Shown one piece after another: positions 33,802-42,788 of a DNA stretch of 44,505 bases (position 1 is its first letter; the number at the start of each line of letters is the position of its first letter). Made by a program: the position numbers and the translations under genes. Under the pieces are notes generated by a model. That model searched no databases and was not told where the DNA came from. It was given only the letters and a program-made list of their open reading frames with translations. Origin of the DNA: Armatimonadota bacterium (GTDB lineage: Bacteria; Armatimonadota; UBA5829); contig JAPLCU010000029.1 in NCBI GenBank assembly GCA_026392045.1, forward strand, positions 1 to 44,505. The letters run 5' to 3'.

Positions 33802-34500
33802 ATGGGCGCATTTTGGATTTCATTGTTTGGCGTTTTTTTTCTTGAAATGGGGGACAAAACGCAGTTGGTGGCTATGAGCCTGGCTTCAAAGTTCAATGCC
33901 TGGATCACCCTCGCGGGGGTCGCCGCCGCAACTTTGGTTGTGCATCTGATTTCCATTGCGCTTGGAGGCGGCGCTGGCAAGTTTATGTCGCCAAATTGGA
34001 TTGGATTTCTGGCGGGAATTGCATTCATTGGCTTTGGGTTGTGGACTTACCGCGGCGACTGCCTGGATGACGACGAAGCGCCAAAGTGCGGCACAAGAGG
34101 CGCATTCGCCTGCGTGTTCACCACATTCTTTTTGGCTGAACTTGGCGATAAGACTATGCTCGGCACCGTTGCGCTTGCGTCCAATCATTCGCTGATTCCG
34201 GTCTGGTTGGGATCATCGCTTGGAATGGTTGTCGCCGATGGCTTGGCTATGTTGGTCGGGTTGTTCCTGGGTAAGAAGCTGCCGGAAAAGGCCATACGCA
34301 TCGGCGCATCGGCAATTTTCCTGGGCTTTGGAGCTTTTAGCGTAATTTCAAAAGGAATACTGCTCCCGCACTACGCATGGGCTATTGCAGGCGTTTCTCT
34401 TGTAGTTCTTGGATGGATATTCCTTCGCCCGCAGCCGAAGCATGTGTGCGTGCTGCCGGTAAATGAACCGCAAGCAGAAGATGTAAAAGCAGGCAAGTAA
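33802..34500 (+). CDS. GDT1/TMEM165-family manganese (cation) transporter
   Basis: This 232-residue inner-membrane protein has two homologous three-helix halves, each with the family signature E-x-G-D-K-(T/S): EMGDKTQL (residues 15-22) and ELGDKTML. Six to seven transmembrane segments are predicted, with an acidic loop (DCLDDDEAPKC) between the halves. Members of this family (formerly UPF0016; Mnx/MneA type in bacteria) export Mn2+, and the eukaryotic ones exchange Ca/Mn for H+. The Mn riboswitch directly upstream supports Mn export. AAGGAG (33788-33793) gives the start. The gene has its own promoter. The C-terminus is a short hydrophilic tail. Confidence 0.93.
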   Translation: MGAFWISLFGVFFLEMGDKTQLVAMSLASKFNAWITLAGVAAATLVVHLISIALGGGAGKFMSPNWIGFLAGIAFIGFGLWTYRGDCLDDDEAPKCGTRGAFACVFTTFFLAELGDKTMLGTVALASNHSLIPVWLGSSLGMVVADGLAMLVGLFLGKKLPEKAIRIGASAIFLGFGAFSVISKGILLPHYAWAIAGVSLVVLGWIFLRPQPKHVCVLPVNEPQAEDVKAGK

Positions 34501-34518
34501 TAGATGCGCGAAAGCGAG

Positions 34519-34567
34519 GCGGAATAGATTTCCGCAATACCTGCGCCCTGGAACAGATTTCCAGGGC
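34519..34567. repeat. Paired hairpins with (C/T)AGAT loops between convergent genes
   Basis: GCGGAA-TAGAT-TTCCGC (34519-34535) and GCCCTGGAA-CAGAT-TTCCAGGGC (34545-34567) lie in tandem. The same loop-closing pattern GGAA-CAGAT-TTCC occurs at 17893-17917. They may end transcription from both sides, as they lie between the GDT1 and rsmG genes. Confidence 0.75.
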
Positions 34568-34590
34568 AATCTGCGAGTAGGCAAATTCAC

Positions 34591-35322
34591 CTATGTCTTT
34601 TTAGCGCCGTTCGCCACAATTCTTGCGTAGGTCCTGGGATACTGCGGGGGAGTCGGCTTGATTTTCTGAATTACAACGAGCTGGCGAATAATCTCTGTGC
34701 CAGGGATTTGAATCTGGCGAATGTTCTCGATCTTTCCGCCAAGTTGACCGATAATCGCCTTGGCGGCAACCAGCTCTTCATCTATGTTCTGGCTCTTTTG
34801 CGCCACCACATACCCGCCCACTCGCACCAACGGCAGACAGAGCTCAGCCAAAACCTTCATATCCGAAAGCGCGCGGGCATAAGCTATATCATATTGCTCC
34901 CGGTATTCCGGTTCGCGTCCGATCTCCTCAGCTCTGGCATTGAGCGCGACTGCATTCTCGAGGCTCAGCCTCTGCATTACGGACGTCATGAAATCAGTTT
35001 TCTTACGAGTCGCCTCCAGCAGCGCTATGGAAATATCCGGCCGGGCGATTTTTATCGGTATCCCAGGAAAACCAGGCCCCGCGCCAACATCTATCACATT
35101 TCCTCGATCACTTATATCGAGCGCGGCAAGGCAGGTGAATGAATCCAGATAATGGAATGTAACAATGTCCTCTGGATCCGTAATGCGGGTGAGGTTGAAT
35201 TGTTTGTTGGTCTCCACTAAAAAGGCGGCGTAACTATCCAATTGCGTCAATTGGCTTTCCGATAGCTCTATCCCCATCTCTGATGCGCCCGCTCGGAGGA
35301 GGTCCAGTGGCAAAAATGTCAT
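34591..35322 (-). CDS. rsmG: 16S rRNA (guanine527-N7)-methyltransferase
   Basis: The 243-residue product (GidB) methylates N7 of G527 in 16S rRNA using S-adenosylmethionine; loss gives streptomycin resistance in several bacteria. The Rossmann core has VIDVGAGPGFPGIPIKIARP (SAM motif I), LLEATRKKTDFM (motif II), and the conserved ARALSDMKVLAEL with YVVAQKS. The N-terminal helical lid contains NKQFNLTRITDPEDIVTFHYLDS. I start at ATG 35322; the frame goes on to 35445, but those 41 codons are unlike RsmG and run into A/T-rich repeats. It lies 184 bp downstream of mnmG on the same strand, the classical gidA-gidB order. Confidence 0.95.
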   Translation of the reverse strand: MTFLPLDLLRAGASEMGIELSESQLTQLDSYAAFLVETNKQFNLTRITDPEDIVTFHYLDSFTCLAALDISDRGNVIDVGAGPGFPGIPIKIARPDISIALLEATRKKTDFMTSVMQRLSLENAVALNARAEEIGREPEYREQYDIAYARALSDMKVLAELCLPLVRVGGYVVAQKSQNIDEELVAAKAIIGQLGGKIENIRQIQIPGTEIIRQLVVIQKIKPTPPQYPRTYARIVANGAKKT

Positions 35323-35506
35323 GCTAAGCTGCAGCCTCCGGCGCCCGTAATGCAGAACAAGCCGCCCTCCGGTATAACCGAAAGCGACTTGCTCAGTGAC
35401 CTGCCAGCCACAGCTTTGAACATATTGTTGAGTTTTATGACGCAAACAATGCGTAAACGCACTATATGCATCGCGTTCATTGCGCGCTCCATTTCTTTAG
35501 ACGACA

Positions 35507-37411
35507 TCATTTGGTTAATGTTCCTTTTTTGGGCTTAGAAAATTCCAAAAACACTGAAAGCATGGCGATATCAGCAGGGGTCACGCCTGGAATTCGCGAT
35601 GCCTGACCGATAGTCACAGGCTGAATTCGCCCCAGTTTCTCCATGGCTTCGCGCGACAACGATTGCATCTGCGCGTAATCAGCGCCTTCAGGTATAATTT
35701 TGTCCTCAAGCTTTTTGGCCTGTTCAACCTGCAAATACTGGCGCTCGATGTATCCCTGATACTTTATTCCCAATTCTACCTGTTCTGCAACATCCGGCGG
35801 CACATGTCCATTACTAATTGCGCGGGCGATATCGGAATAATGCATTTCCGGCCTGCGCAATATCTCTTCAAGCGAACAGGATCGGTCGTTGATTTCCAGC
35901 CCAAGAGATTCAAGCACGGCTTTATCAGACGGTCTTACAAACGTTTCCGCCAACCGCTTGCGCTCGATTTCAATTTGCCTGGTCTTTTCCTGAAAGCGCT
36001 CCCAACGCTCGTCACTTACAAGCCCCGCTTCGCGCCCAATGGGGGTCATGCGGGCGTCGGCGTTATCCTGCCTCAGCAGCAGCCGATACTCCGCGCGCGA
36101 GGTCAGCAGCCTATATGGGTCATTCACGCCCTTGGTAACCAGATCGTCTATCATAACCCCAAGGTAACCCTCGCTGCGCTTGATAATAATCGGCTCTTGA
36201 CCGCGCAGTTTCCTGGCGGCGTTTATCGCGGCCAAAAGCCCCTGGGCGGCGGCTTCCTCATAACCCGAGGTGCCATTGATTTGCCCTGCGAAGAACAGCC
36301 CCGCCACAAGTTTGGTTTCTAATGACGGTTTCAACTGGGTGGGCGGCACGAAATCGTATTCAATTGCATAACCTGGTCTGAACATTCGCACGTTCTCAAG
36401 CCCCGGGATAGTCTTCAAGAACTCCAACTGGACTTCTTCCGGCAGGCTGGTGGACATTCCCTGCACGTAGATTTCGTCGCTGTCCCATCCCTCTTGTTCC
36501 AGGAACACCTGATGGCGTTTTCTATCGGGGAACTTGACGATTTTATCTTCAATAGATGGGCAATACCTGGGCCCGACTCCATTGATCCGGCCGCCATACA
36601 TGGCTGAGCGCAGCAAATTATCTCGGATCACGCGGCTGGTATTTTCATTCGTATATGTGAGCCAGCAGGAGAGCAGATGTTTCGGGAAACCCTTTTCCCG
36701 AAACCGTTTTTCTAGGTCGATCTTATCAGACATAAACGAGAACGGCCCAACCTTGGGTTCGGACTCCTGAATCTCGCATTTATCTATATCTATGGATTTC
36801 TTATCTATGCGCGGGGTTGTGCCGGTCTTCAGCCTGCCCAGCTCGAAACCCAGCCCACGCAGGCTATCCGAAAGCTTCATCGCCGCAAACTCACCAGCCC
36901 GACCTGCTGAAAATTGAGTTTCGCCGATGTGTATCAGGCCATTGAGGAACGTGCCGGTGGTCATTATCACGCACTTGCCGCCGTATTCGATGCCGGTTTC
37001 GGTGCGAATACCAACAACACGAGGCCCATCGGCGATGATTTCTTCCACCATCGCCTGTTTCACATCCAAATGGGCCTGGCGCATGATAGTCAGGCGCATG
37101 AAGTCTTCATAGAGGCGCTTATCCACCTGCGCGCGCAAGGCGTGAACCGCCGGGCCCTTGCCAGTGTTGAGCATGCGGATGTGGGTATAGGTGGCATCTG
37201 TGGCAAGGGCCTGCTGACCGCCCAGCGCATCAATTTCCCGCACCAAATGTGATTTGGCAGGGCCGCCAATGCTGCAATTACACGGCATGTGGGCTATGGT
37301 TGTGATATTTATTGTGGTCAGGAGGGTGTCAAACCCCATCCTCGCAGAAGCCAACGCAGCCTCACAACCAGCATGCCCCGCGCCTATTACTATGACATCA
37401 TATTCTTTCAT
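35507..37411 (-). CDS. mnmG: tRNA uridine-5-carboxymethylaminomethyl modification enzyme (FAD)
   Basis: The 634-residue product (GidA) works with MnmE to install the cmnm5 group on U34 of tRNAs. The FAD-binding motif is [21 protein letters not shown] at the start; the family blocks [21 protein letters not shown], AGPxxG-type [38 protein letters not shown] and [16 protein letters not shown] are all present, followed by the helical C-terminal domain ([20 protein letters not shown]). Residues about 236-245 ([10 protein letters not shown]) come from a 26-bp palindrome and form an insertion of roughly ten residues before [10 protein letters not shown] relative to other MnmG proteins; the frame is intact. 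It is followed by rsmG. The 5' untranslated region is short, with TATAAT on the minus strand about 10 bp before the start. Confidence 0.97.
   Translation of the reverse strand: MKEYDVIVIGAGHAGCEAALASARMGFDTLLTTINITTIAHMPCNCSIGGPAKSHLVREIDALGGQQALATDATYTHIRMLNTGKGPAVHALRAQVDKRLYEDFMRLTIMRQAHLDVKQAMVEEIIADGPRVVGIRTETGIEYGGKCVIMTTGTFLNGLIHIGETQFSAGRAGEFAAMKLSDSLRGLGFELGRLKTGTTPRIDKKSIDIDKCEIQESEPKVGPFSFMSDKIDLEKRFREKGFPKHLLSCWLTYTNENTSRVIRDNLLRSAMYGGRINGVGPRYCPSIEDKIVKFPDRKRHQVFLEQEGWDSDEIYVQGMSTSLPEEVQLEFLKTIPGLENVRMFRPGYAIEYDFVPPTQLKPSLETKLVAGLFFAGQINGTSGYEEAAAQGLLAAINAARKLRGQEPIIIKRSEGYLGVMIDDLVTKGVNDPYRLLTSRAEYRLLLRQDNADARMTPIGREAGLVSDERWERFQEKTRQIEIERKRLAETFVRPSDKAVLESLGLEINDRSCSLEEILRRPEMHYSDIARAISNGHVPPDVAEQVELGIKYQGYIERQYLQVEQAKKLEDKIIPEGADYAQMQSLSREAMEKLGRIQPVTIGQASRIPGVTPADIAMLSVFLEFSKPKKGTLTK
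36679..36704. repeat. 26-bp perfect palindrome inside mnmG
   Basis: This is identical to the intergenic copy at 33341-33366. It is read in frame on the minus strand as RFREKGFPK, between KIDLEK and HLLSCW, and lengthens a loop of MnmG. A palindromic mobile repeat inside a coding region is the pattern known from Rickettsia palindromic elements. Confidence 0.85.
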
Positions 37412-37528
37412 TACATTATAATTATAGCATATGGGGAGGGGAGGATGGCTGCGTTATGTTATGGGAACGCTTGTACGGGCAATTGTGCGAGCGGAATGAG
37501 GGCAGCCACTCCAGAAGCATATTGAAAG

Positions 37529-37557
37529 TTGCAGCTTGCATGCTTTTCTGATACTAT
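37529..37557 (+). promoter_or_regulatory. Possible promoter of the four-gene operon
   Basis: TTGCAG (37529-37534) and TACTAT (37552-37557) are 17 bp apart, about 90 bp before the methyltransferase start. Both hexamers have two mismatches, so this is tentative. The region 37412-37646 holds no other gene. Confidence 0.35.
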
Positions 37558-37646
37558 AAATTGCCGATTAATACTTAGTGCGCTTCTTGCTAGCGACAAC
37601 CGATCACTTCAAGAGATGATTAGGATCAGATTGTGAACTTAGATAT

Positions 37647-39026
37647 ATGAGTTATTCCGGAGACAAAACGACAGTGCTAACTAACGATGGTGCCGTAAAT
37701 TTGCAAGTTTCATTACCTCCAATGACTGACTATGCTGAATACGTCGCGTCACTGGAGCAGAAAGTCAACCGGACTCTTGGTATAGAAAAATTCATTGTTG
37801 AGCAGAGCGAACTTCTAACGGTTCTGAATGGCGAACCAAGTCGTCAACTTAGACGTCTAGTAAAAATAGATGCCCGAAGAGCTTCTGGCGCATTCTTCAC
37901 GGACTCGCAACTGAGAGATAGGGCTCTTGAACATATTGGGAGAACCATTGATGCGCGATCAATCATACTTGATCCTGCATGTGGAGCTGGCGACCTCCTC
38001 ATAGCGGCGTCCAACTATCTTCCTGTGTGCAACAATAACTTAGCTGATACATTGGATTTATGGGGCACGGTTCTGAACGGGTATGACATACATCCTGAGT
38101 TTATTAGGACGACAAAGGCGCGCCTAGTCTTGGCTGCTGTCAAGCGTATGAAGTCATCTCATTATATTGTCGACAGTATAGATCCACGTTGCCTTTTTTC
38201 CAACATTCAAGTGCGAGACAGCCTTGATGGACACAGTTTTCACTGTAAACCGACACATATAGTAGTTAACCCCCCATACTCTTCGATTGACGCCGCAGCA
38301 GATTGTAAATGGGGCGGCGGCAAAGTATCTGTCGCAGGTGTATTCTTGGATGTATGTCTGCGCAGTGCAAAGGACGATACAGTAGTTTGCGCAATCCTTC
38401 CTGACGTATTAAGATCGGGCTCACGATATAAGAAGTGGCGTGAACAAGTGGAATCAAGCGCCAAAATATCGGCTGTGGATATTGTGGGACAATTCGACAT
38501 TTGGACGGATGTGGATGTCTTTGTTCTGCACTTGCAGGTCGACTCAACAAATGCGCGCGGAAGCAGAAGCGCGTGGGGTCAGCCAGAAACCAAGGAAGAT
38601 AACTGTGTAGACGATCTCTTTGAAGTATGCGTAGGAGCAGTCATTCCCCACAGGCATGCGCACACAGGGCCATGGCGCAGGTATATCTGCGCTCGCCAAC
38701 TATCTGGCCTAACCGAGTATGATACTGATACTGCGAAATCGCGTCGTTTTCAGGGACGTGTCTTTAGGCCGCCATTTGTTGTCGTGCGTCGGACAACTCG
38801 CCCAAGCGACTGTGCCAGAGTTTTTGGAACCGTCATTACGGGAGAGCAACCTGTGGCAGTCGAAAACCACCTTATAGTGTTGAGCCCCAAAGATGGGACC
38901 CACGAAACATGCGCGCGACTTATTGATGTGGTGCAGAACCCAAAAGCAACTACGTGGCTAAATCAGCGTATACGCTGCAGGCATTATACTGTTCTTGCCT
39001 TACGAGAACTGCCATGGTGTGAATAA
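37647..39026 (+). CDS. N6-adenine DNA methyltransferase-like protein
   Basis: This 459-residue protein has the layout of gamma-class (type I/IIG) adenine methyltransferases: motif X, RASGAFFTD (79-86); motif I, ILDPACGAGDLLIAAS (107-122, SAM binding); and motif IV, VVNPPYSSI (206-214, catalytic NPPY). An SLD-rich segment and motif VIII-like strands (VVCAILPDVLRSGSRYKKWRE) follow. The C-terminal 150 residues, containing FRPPFVVVRRTTRPSDCARVF and ENHLIVLSPK, look like a target-recognition domain. No endonuclease domain is seen in it, and none is encoded next to it except possibly the MBL-fold protein. It is the first gene of a tight operon; the next start lies 1 nt after its TAA. Confidence 0.8.
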   Translation: MSYSGDKTTVLTNDGAVNLQVSLPPMTDYAEYVASLEQKVNRTLGIEKFIVEQSELLTVLNGEPSRQLRRLVKIDARRASGAFFTDSQLRDRALEHIGRTIDARSIILDPACGAGDLLIAASNYLPVCNNNLADTLDLWGTVLNGYDIHPEFIRTTKARLVLAAVKRMKSSHYIVDSIDPRCLFSNIQVRDSLDGHSFHCKPTHIVVNPPYSSIDAAADCKWGGGKVSVAGVFLDVCLRSAKDDTVVCAILPDVLRSGSRYKKWREQVESSAKISAVDIVGQFDIWTDVDVFVLHLQVDSTNARGSRSAWGQPETKEDNCVDDLFEVCVGAVIPHRHAHTGPWRRYICARQLSGLTEYDTDTAKSRRFQGRVFRPPFVVVRRTTRPSDCARVFGTVITGEQPVAVENHLIVLSPKDGTHETCARLIDVVQNPKATTWLNQRIRCRHYTVLALRELPWCE

Positions 39027-39027
39027 C

Positions 39028-41130
39028 ATGTCCAATGAAGAAAGCATTATAAACGAAGATACAGAGCCAACAGTATCGCTCAAGTTCGCCCCCGACATAC
39101 TGCGAAGGCTGGGTGAAGAGTTGATACCCCACGTCGACCAAGGCATTCTTGAACTCGTACGTAATGCCTATGATGCAGATGCTGTTAATTGCAGTGTTGA
39201 ATTAATTGATGTCGAGAACGCAGGCGGCGCAATCCGTATTGTCGATGATGGCACTGGAATGAGTTATTCTGACATCACAGCAGGGTGGCTAGTGCTTGGC
39301 CGTTCCGGAAAGGTCGGGCGCGAACTAACTAAGAAATTGCAACGGCTTCCTGTGGGTGATAAAGGCCTTGGACGTCTTGCCGCACTTAGGCTCGGAGCGC
39401 AGGCTAGATTAGTTACACGTTCTGCAGATAATCCAGGCATCGAGTACGAATTGACGCTCAACTGGACTGACTTCGATAAAGCTGCTACAGTGGAAAGCGT
39501 GCCTCTAAGAATTGAACAGCGCGTCTCTATTGCCGCACCCGGCACTGAGATTGAGATTATAGGACTACGCATTTCGCTCAATCGCATGGACGTGCAAAGA
39601 CTTGCTCGCTCCTTAGTGCTGCTCGCAGACCCATTCGGCAGCTCAACAGGATTCCGCCCGACACTTCAATCGCCTGAATTTGAAGATATATCAAGGTTAG
39701 TGTCTGATTTGTATTTTGATGATGCAGAGTTTAAATTAGTAGCGGAACTCAACGCTGAAGGACAAGCATCAGCTGTAGTCTACGGATATCCCTCAAGTAA
39801 CGTTCTGTTTCGTACGAACGCGAGCGACCTGAATGCACCATACAAAACTGCTCTTGCCAGTTTTACTATGTGGACATTCGTATTAGACAAACCCACCTTT
39901 TCTCGGCGAAATTCTAGCGTAACCGAGGTCAGAGATTGGCTTCAAGAAGTGGGAGGGGTGCATCTATACCATAGGGGACTAAGGGTCTACCCTTATGGTG
40001 ACAAGGGGCATGATTGGCTGGATATGAACCTGAGGCGTGCACAAAGCCCTGAAGTGCGCCCATCTACAAACACCGTTATTGGACTAGTTAAAGTCGAAGA
40101 TGGCGGCGATGTACTGCTCCAGAAGACAGACAGAACTGGATTTGTTGAAAATGAAGCATTCATAGAACTGAGGCGCTTTGCCCACGATGCGCTTGAGTGG
40201 ATGGCAAAGGAAAGACTCAAGCAACGAGAGATTAGGCGTATCCAAGATAAGACTACCGCAGAGGAAAAGCTTGCGCAGGCCAAGGGGCTTGTTTCAAATG
40301 CGATAAAGGAGCTGCCCAACGAGTATAGATCCAAAGTAGAGAATGCAGTTAAGAAGCTGGAAGACGAAGGAGAGCGGGTAGCGAAATCACTCAAAGAAGA
40401 TTTGCATCTCTACCGCACACTCGCAACAGTTGGAACAACCGCAGCTGTTTTTGCACACGAATCAGCTCAGCCTGTGACACGTATTGAGAGAACGGCCGAC
40501 GAGATTATGCGCCAAGTTAAGGGAGAACTTAACCTATACGAACGCGACAATATCGCTACCTTGGCAGACATTGTCAAAAAAGCCAGTCGCTCGATAAGAA
40601 GCTTCGCGGGCTTACCTATTAATCTGCTTAAACGTGAAAAGCGAAAACTAGGATCCGTCGATATCAATGCTGTAGTCACTGATCTTTCAGAGCTATTTAC
40701 TCCGTTTCTTACTGAATCTAAAATAGGCGTAAAGCTAACGCTTATTGACAATCCTAGCCCGGTGGTGTGGGGTAGCATAACATCCATAGAATCTATAGTA
40801 GCGAATCTGCTGACGAACGCGGCTCATGCGCTAATCTACCGTGGCAGAAAGCGAACTGGAATTAGATCAATTCTAATTGAGACGTCTCTTTCTTCGGACA
40901 AAGTGTTACTCAGAGTTTTGGACAACGGCCCCGGGATAAAGAACATAAATAAGGATGAAATCTGGCTTCCTGGAAGAACCACAAAAACCGGAGGTTGCGG
41001 ACTGGGATTGACTATTGTCAAGGATGTGGCAACTGACCTCAATGGTAATGTTCAGGTCATTTCACCTGGAGAGTTGGGGGGCGCCGAATTCCTGGTTCTG
41101 TTACCGCTGTTTCTGAAAGAAGGAGACTAA
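39028..41130 (+). CDS. Dual-ATPase protein: MORC/HSP90-like GHKL domain fused to a histidine-kinase core
   Basis: This soluble 700-residue protein has two GHKL ATPase domains. The N-terminal one has ELVRNAYDADA (42-52, N box), DDGTGM (73-78, G1) and GDKGLGR (110-116, G2), and is followed by a transducer-like segment with YHRGLRVYPYGDKGHDWLD (about 314-332), as in bacterial MORC/MutL-like ATPases. A coiled coil lies at about 395-460. The C-terminal half is a histidine kinase core: FAHESAQPVTRIERTADEI with His477 as candidate phosphoacceptor, NLLTNAAHA (593-601), VLDNGPGI (630-637) and TGGCGLGLTIVKD (654-666). There is no transmembrane segment, so the N-terminal ATPase may be the sensor. It starts 1 nt after the methyltransferase stop; the receiver gene follows after 7 nt. 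Confidence 0.85.
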   Translation: MSNEESIINEDTEPTVSLKFAPDILRRLGEELIPHVDQGILELVRNAYDADAVNCSVELIDVENAGGAIRIVDDGTGMSYSDITAGWLVLGRSGKVGRELTKKLQRLPVGDKGLGRLAALRLGAQARLVTRSADNPGIEYELTLNWTDFDKAATVESVPLRIEQRVSIAAPGTEIEIIGLRISLNRMDVQRLARSLVLLADPFGSSTGFRPTLQSPEFEDISRLVSDLYFDDAEFKLVAELNAEGQASAVVYGYPSSNVLFRTNASDLNAPYKTALASFTMWTFVLDKPTFSRRNSSVTEVRDWLQEVGGVHLYHRGLRVYPYGDKGHDWLDMNLRRAQSPEVRPSTNTVIGLVKVEDGGDVLLQKTDRTGFVENEAFIELRRFAHDALEWMAKERLKQREIRRIQDKTTAEEKLAQAKGLVSNAIKELPNEYRSKVENAVKKLEDEGERVAKSLKEDLHLYRTLATVGTTAAVFAHESAQPVTRIERTADEIMRQVKGELNLYERDNIATLADIVKKASRSIRSFAGLPINLLKREKRKLGSVDINAVVTDLSELFTPFLTESKIGVKLTLIDNPSPVVWGSITSIESIVANLLTNAAHALIYRGRKRTGIRSILIETSLSSDKVLLRVLDNGPGIKNINKDEIWLPGRTTKTGGCGLGLTIVKDVATDLNGNVQVISPGELGGAEFLVLLPLFLKEGD

Positions 41131-41137
41131 AACCACC

Positions 41138-41830
41138 ATGATCAATGGCATACAGAAGATCGCTATAATCGATGACAAAAGAGATGAAGTCATGCTCACA
41201 GGTATAATGCTGCAAAGAGTCGGTTTTGAACCCATACCGTTTTCCGAACCCGTACAGATGAACGATCTAATTGAGAGAATATTGAAAACCGCTGATGCCG
41301 CTTTGTGCGATAACTACCTACAACCCGGCGGTTTTGACTTTAGCGGAGCGGAAGTAATGGCAGAGCTTTACAAATTGAAGTTTCCGGCTGTTCTGGTATC
41401 GCAATATTTGCAGCAGGATCTGGAAGTGTCCATTCGCAAGGAACGTCGCAGCATTCCAGTTGCCTTAAGTAAGGATGATGTTGATGGCGATAGTATTATC
41501 GAAGGTCTTAAGATATGCGCAAATGAACATCGAGACATGATACTTCCAACTCGGCGACCTTGTCGCACGCTTATCCAAATAGCACGTGTAAAAGATGAGG
41601 ACGGCGAAAAAGTTCTGGATGCCTTCGTGGTATCACGAGGAAGCAAGCGTGCTGTTAGATTTCCGGCATCCTTAATGGGCCAACTCGCTGAACGTGTCGA
41701 ACGAGACGACTATTATATAGTAAGATCGAACACGGGTGCTACACTTGACACTGATCTCTTTTTCTATGACTTTGAGATCGCCCCTGAGCCACCCACGGAG
41801 GAAGAGATTGCACAAAGTAACAATCCTTGA
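41138..41830 (+). CDS. Receiver-domain protein with unassigned C-terminal domain
   Basis: The protein has 230 residues. Residues 1-125 fit a response-regulator receiver: IAIIDDKRDE (Asp12-Asp13), candidate phosphoacceptor Asp58 in AALCDNYLQPGG, VLVSQYLQ (the Thr/Ser position) and the conserved Lys112 in ALSKDDVD. The partner is most likely the kinase just upstream. Residues 140-215 (LIQIARVKDEDGEKVLDAFV, RAVRFPASLMGQLAERV, DYYIVRSNTGATLDTDLFF) form a small beta-rich domain that I do not recognise; it has no DNA-binding motif. AAGGAG (41119-41124) serves the start. The 3' end overlaps the next gene by 23 nt. Confidence 0.78.
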   Translation: MINGIQKIAIIDDKRDEVMLTGIMLQRVGFEPIPFSEPVQMNDLIERILKTADAALCDNYLQPGGFDFSGAEVMAELYKLKFPAVLVSQYLQQDLEVSIRKERRSIPVALSKDDVDGDSIIEGLKICANEHRDMILPTRRPCRTLIQIARVKDEDGEKVLDAFVVSRGSKRAVRFPASLMGQLAERVERDDYYIVRSNTGATLDTDLFFYDFEIAPEPPTEEEIAQSNNP

Positions 41831-42788
41831 TGTGGGACATGGGAACTGTGCTTTAATAAGTGATTCAGCAGGTTCTATTGTCATTGATGGCGGATCACAT
41901 CAGACTCTTCTTCAATATCTCGAATCGGCCAATATCAATATGATTGATGATGTCATAATTTCACATGCCGATGCAGATCATATTGGTGGCCTAATTGATG
42001 TATTTCTTAAATCCAAAATCGTCGTTAAGCGAGTGTTCGTAAATCCAGATGCTTTGCGTACGACTAATATGTGGGCTGAACTTCGCCTTGCTCTATCCGT
42101 CCGTCTCAAGAATAAAACGACAGAGATTCATACAGAATTGACATCAAATGTGTCATCCATACTTACAAGAAAAAGTTTAACAGTTGAGGTCTTGTACCCG
42201 TCTCCAATTTCGGCAATGTCCGGCATTGGAGGTGCCGATCTGGACGGCAAAATCAACGATCCTAATACAATGTCAGCAGTTGTACGCGTGATCGCCGATA
42301 CCGGCTTATCGCTGCTGCTGCCAGGCGATATAGACGATGTCGGATTAGACCGGCTAATCGCTGATAATATTGACATCAACGCGCGAATACTAATATATCC
42401 CCACCATGGCGGTCTGCCCGGTAATGGCGATATCTCCGAGTTTGTTAGTAAGATATGCAACAATGTTAATCCCGAGTTAATAATATTTTCAGTGGGCAGA
42501 GGCAAACACAATAATCCCAAGCCAGATGTCATAAAAGCTATTAGAACCGCCATACCAGACGTTCAAATCATGTGCACGCAACTCTCCGAGATGTGCTCAG
42601 GAAACACTCCCAGCTACGAACGACATCACAATAGTGATCGAGTCGCTCAGGGGCTTGAGACCAACGTATGCTGTGCAGGTAGCATTGAATTGAACTTGGA
42701 TACTGACCAAATAATCTGCTTGCCGTCTTTAGAGAACCATGCCGATTTTGTTAAAGAGTTTGCTCCATCTGCTTTGTGTAATAGTTGA
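41808..42788 (+). CDS. ComEC-like metallo-beta-lactamase-fold hydrolase
   Basis: This 326-residue protein resembles the MBL-fold domain of ComEC/Rec2 and related free-standing hydrolases. It has VTILDVGHGNCALI (usual form DVGQGDA), IVIDGG, the metal motif SHADADHIGGL (His53, Asp55, Asp57, His58), LLLPGDID with a metal-bridging Asp, and YPHHGGLPGN. This group includes nucleases and phosphodiesterases, so nucleic acid or a cyclic nucleotide is the likely substrate. It has no membrane segment. I start at TTG 41808, with GGAGG (41797-41801) six bases upstream and inside the receiver gene; an ATG exists at 41736 but without a site. It is the last gene of the operon; a strong terminator follows. 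Confidence 0.8.
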   Translation: MHKVTILDVGHGNCALISDSAGSIVIDGGSHQTLLQYLESANINMIDDVIISHADADHIGGLIDVFLKSKIVVKRVFVNPDALRTTNMWAELRLALSVRLKNKTTEIHTELTSNVSSILTRKSLTVEVLYPSPISAMSGIGGADLDGKINDPNTMSAVVRVIADTGLSLLLPGDIDDVGLDRLIADNIDINARILIYPHHGGLPGNGDISEFVSKICNNVNPELIIFSVGRGKHNNPKPDVIKAIRTAIPDVQIMCTQLSEMCSGNTPSYERHHNSDRVAQGLETNVCCAGSIELNLDTDQIICLPSLENHADFVKEFAPSALCNS

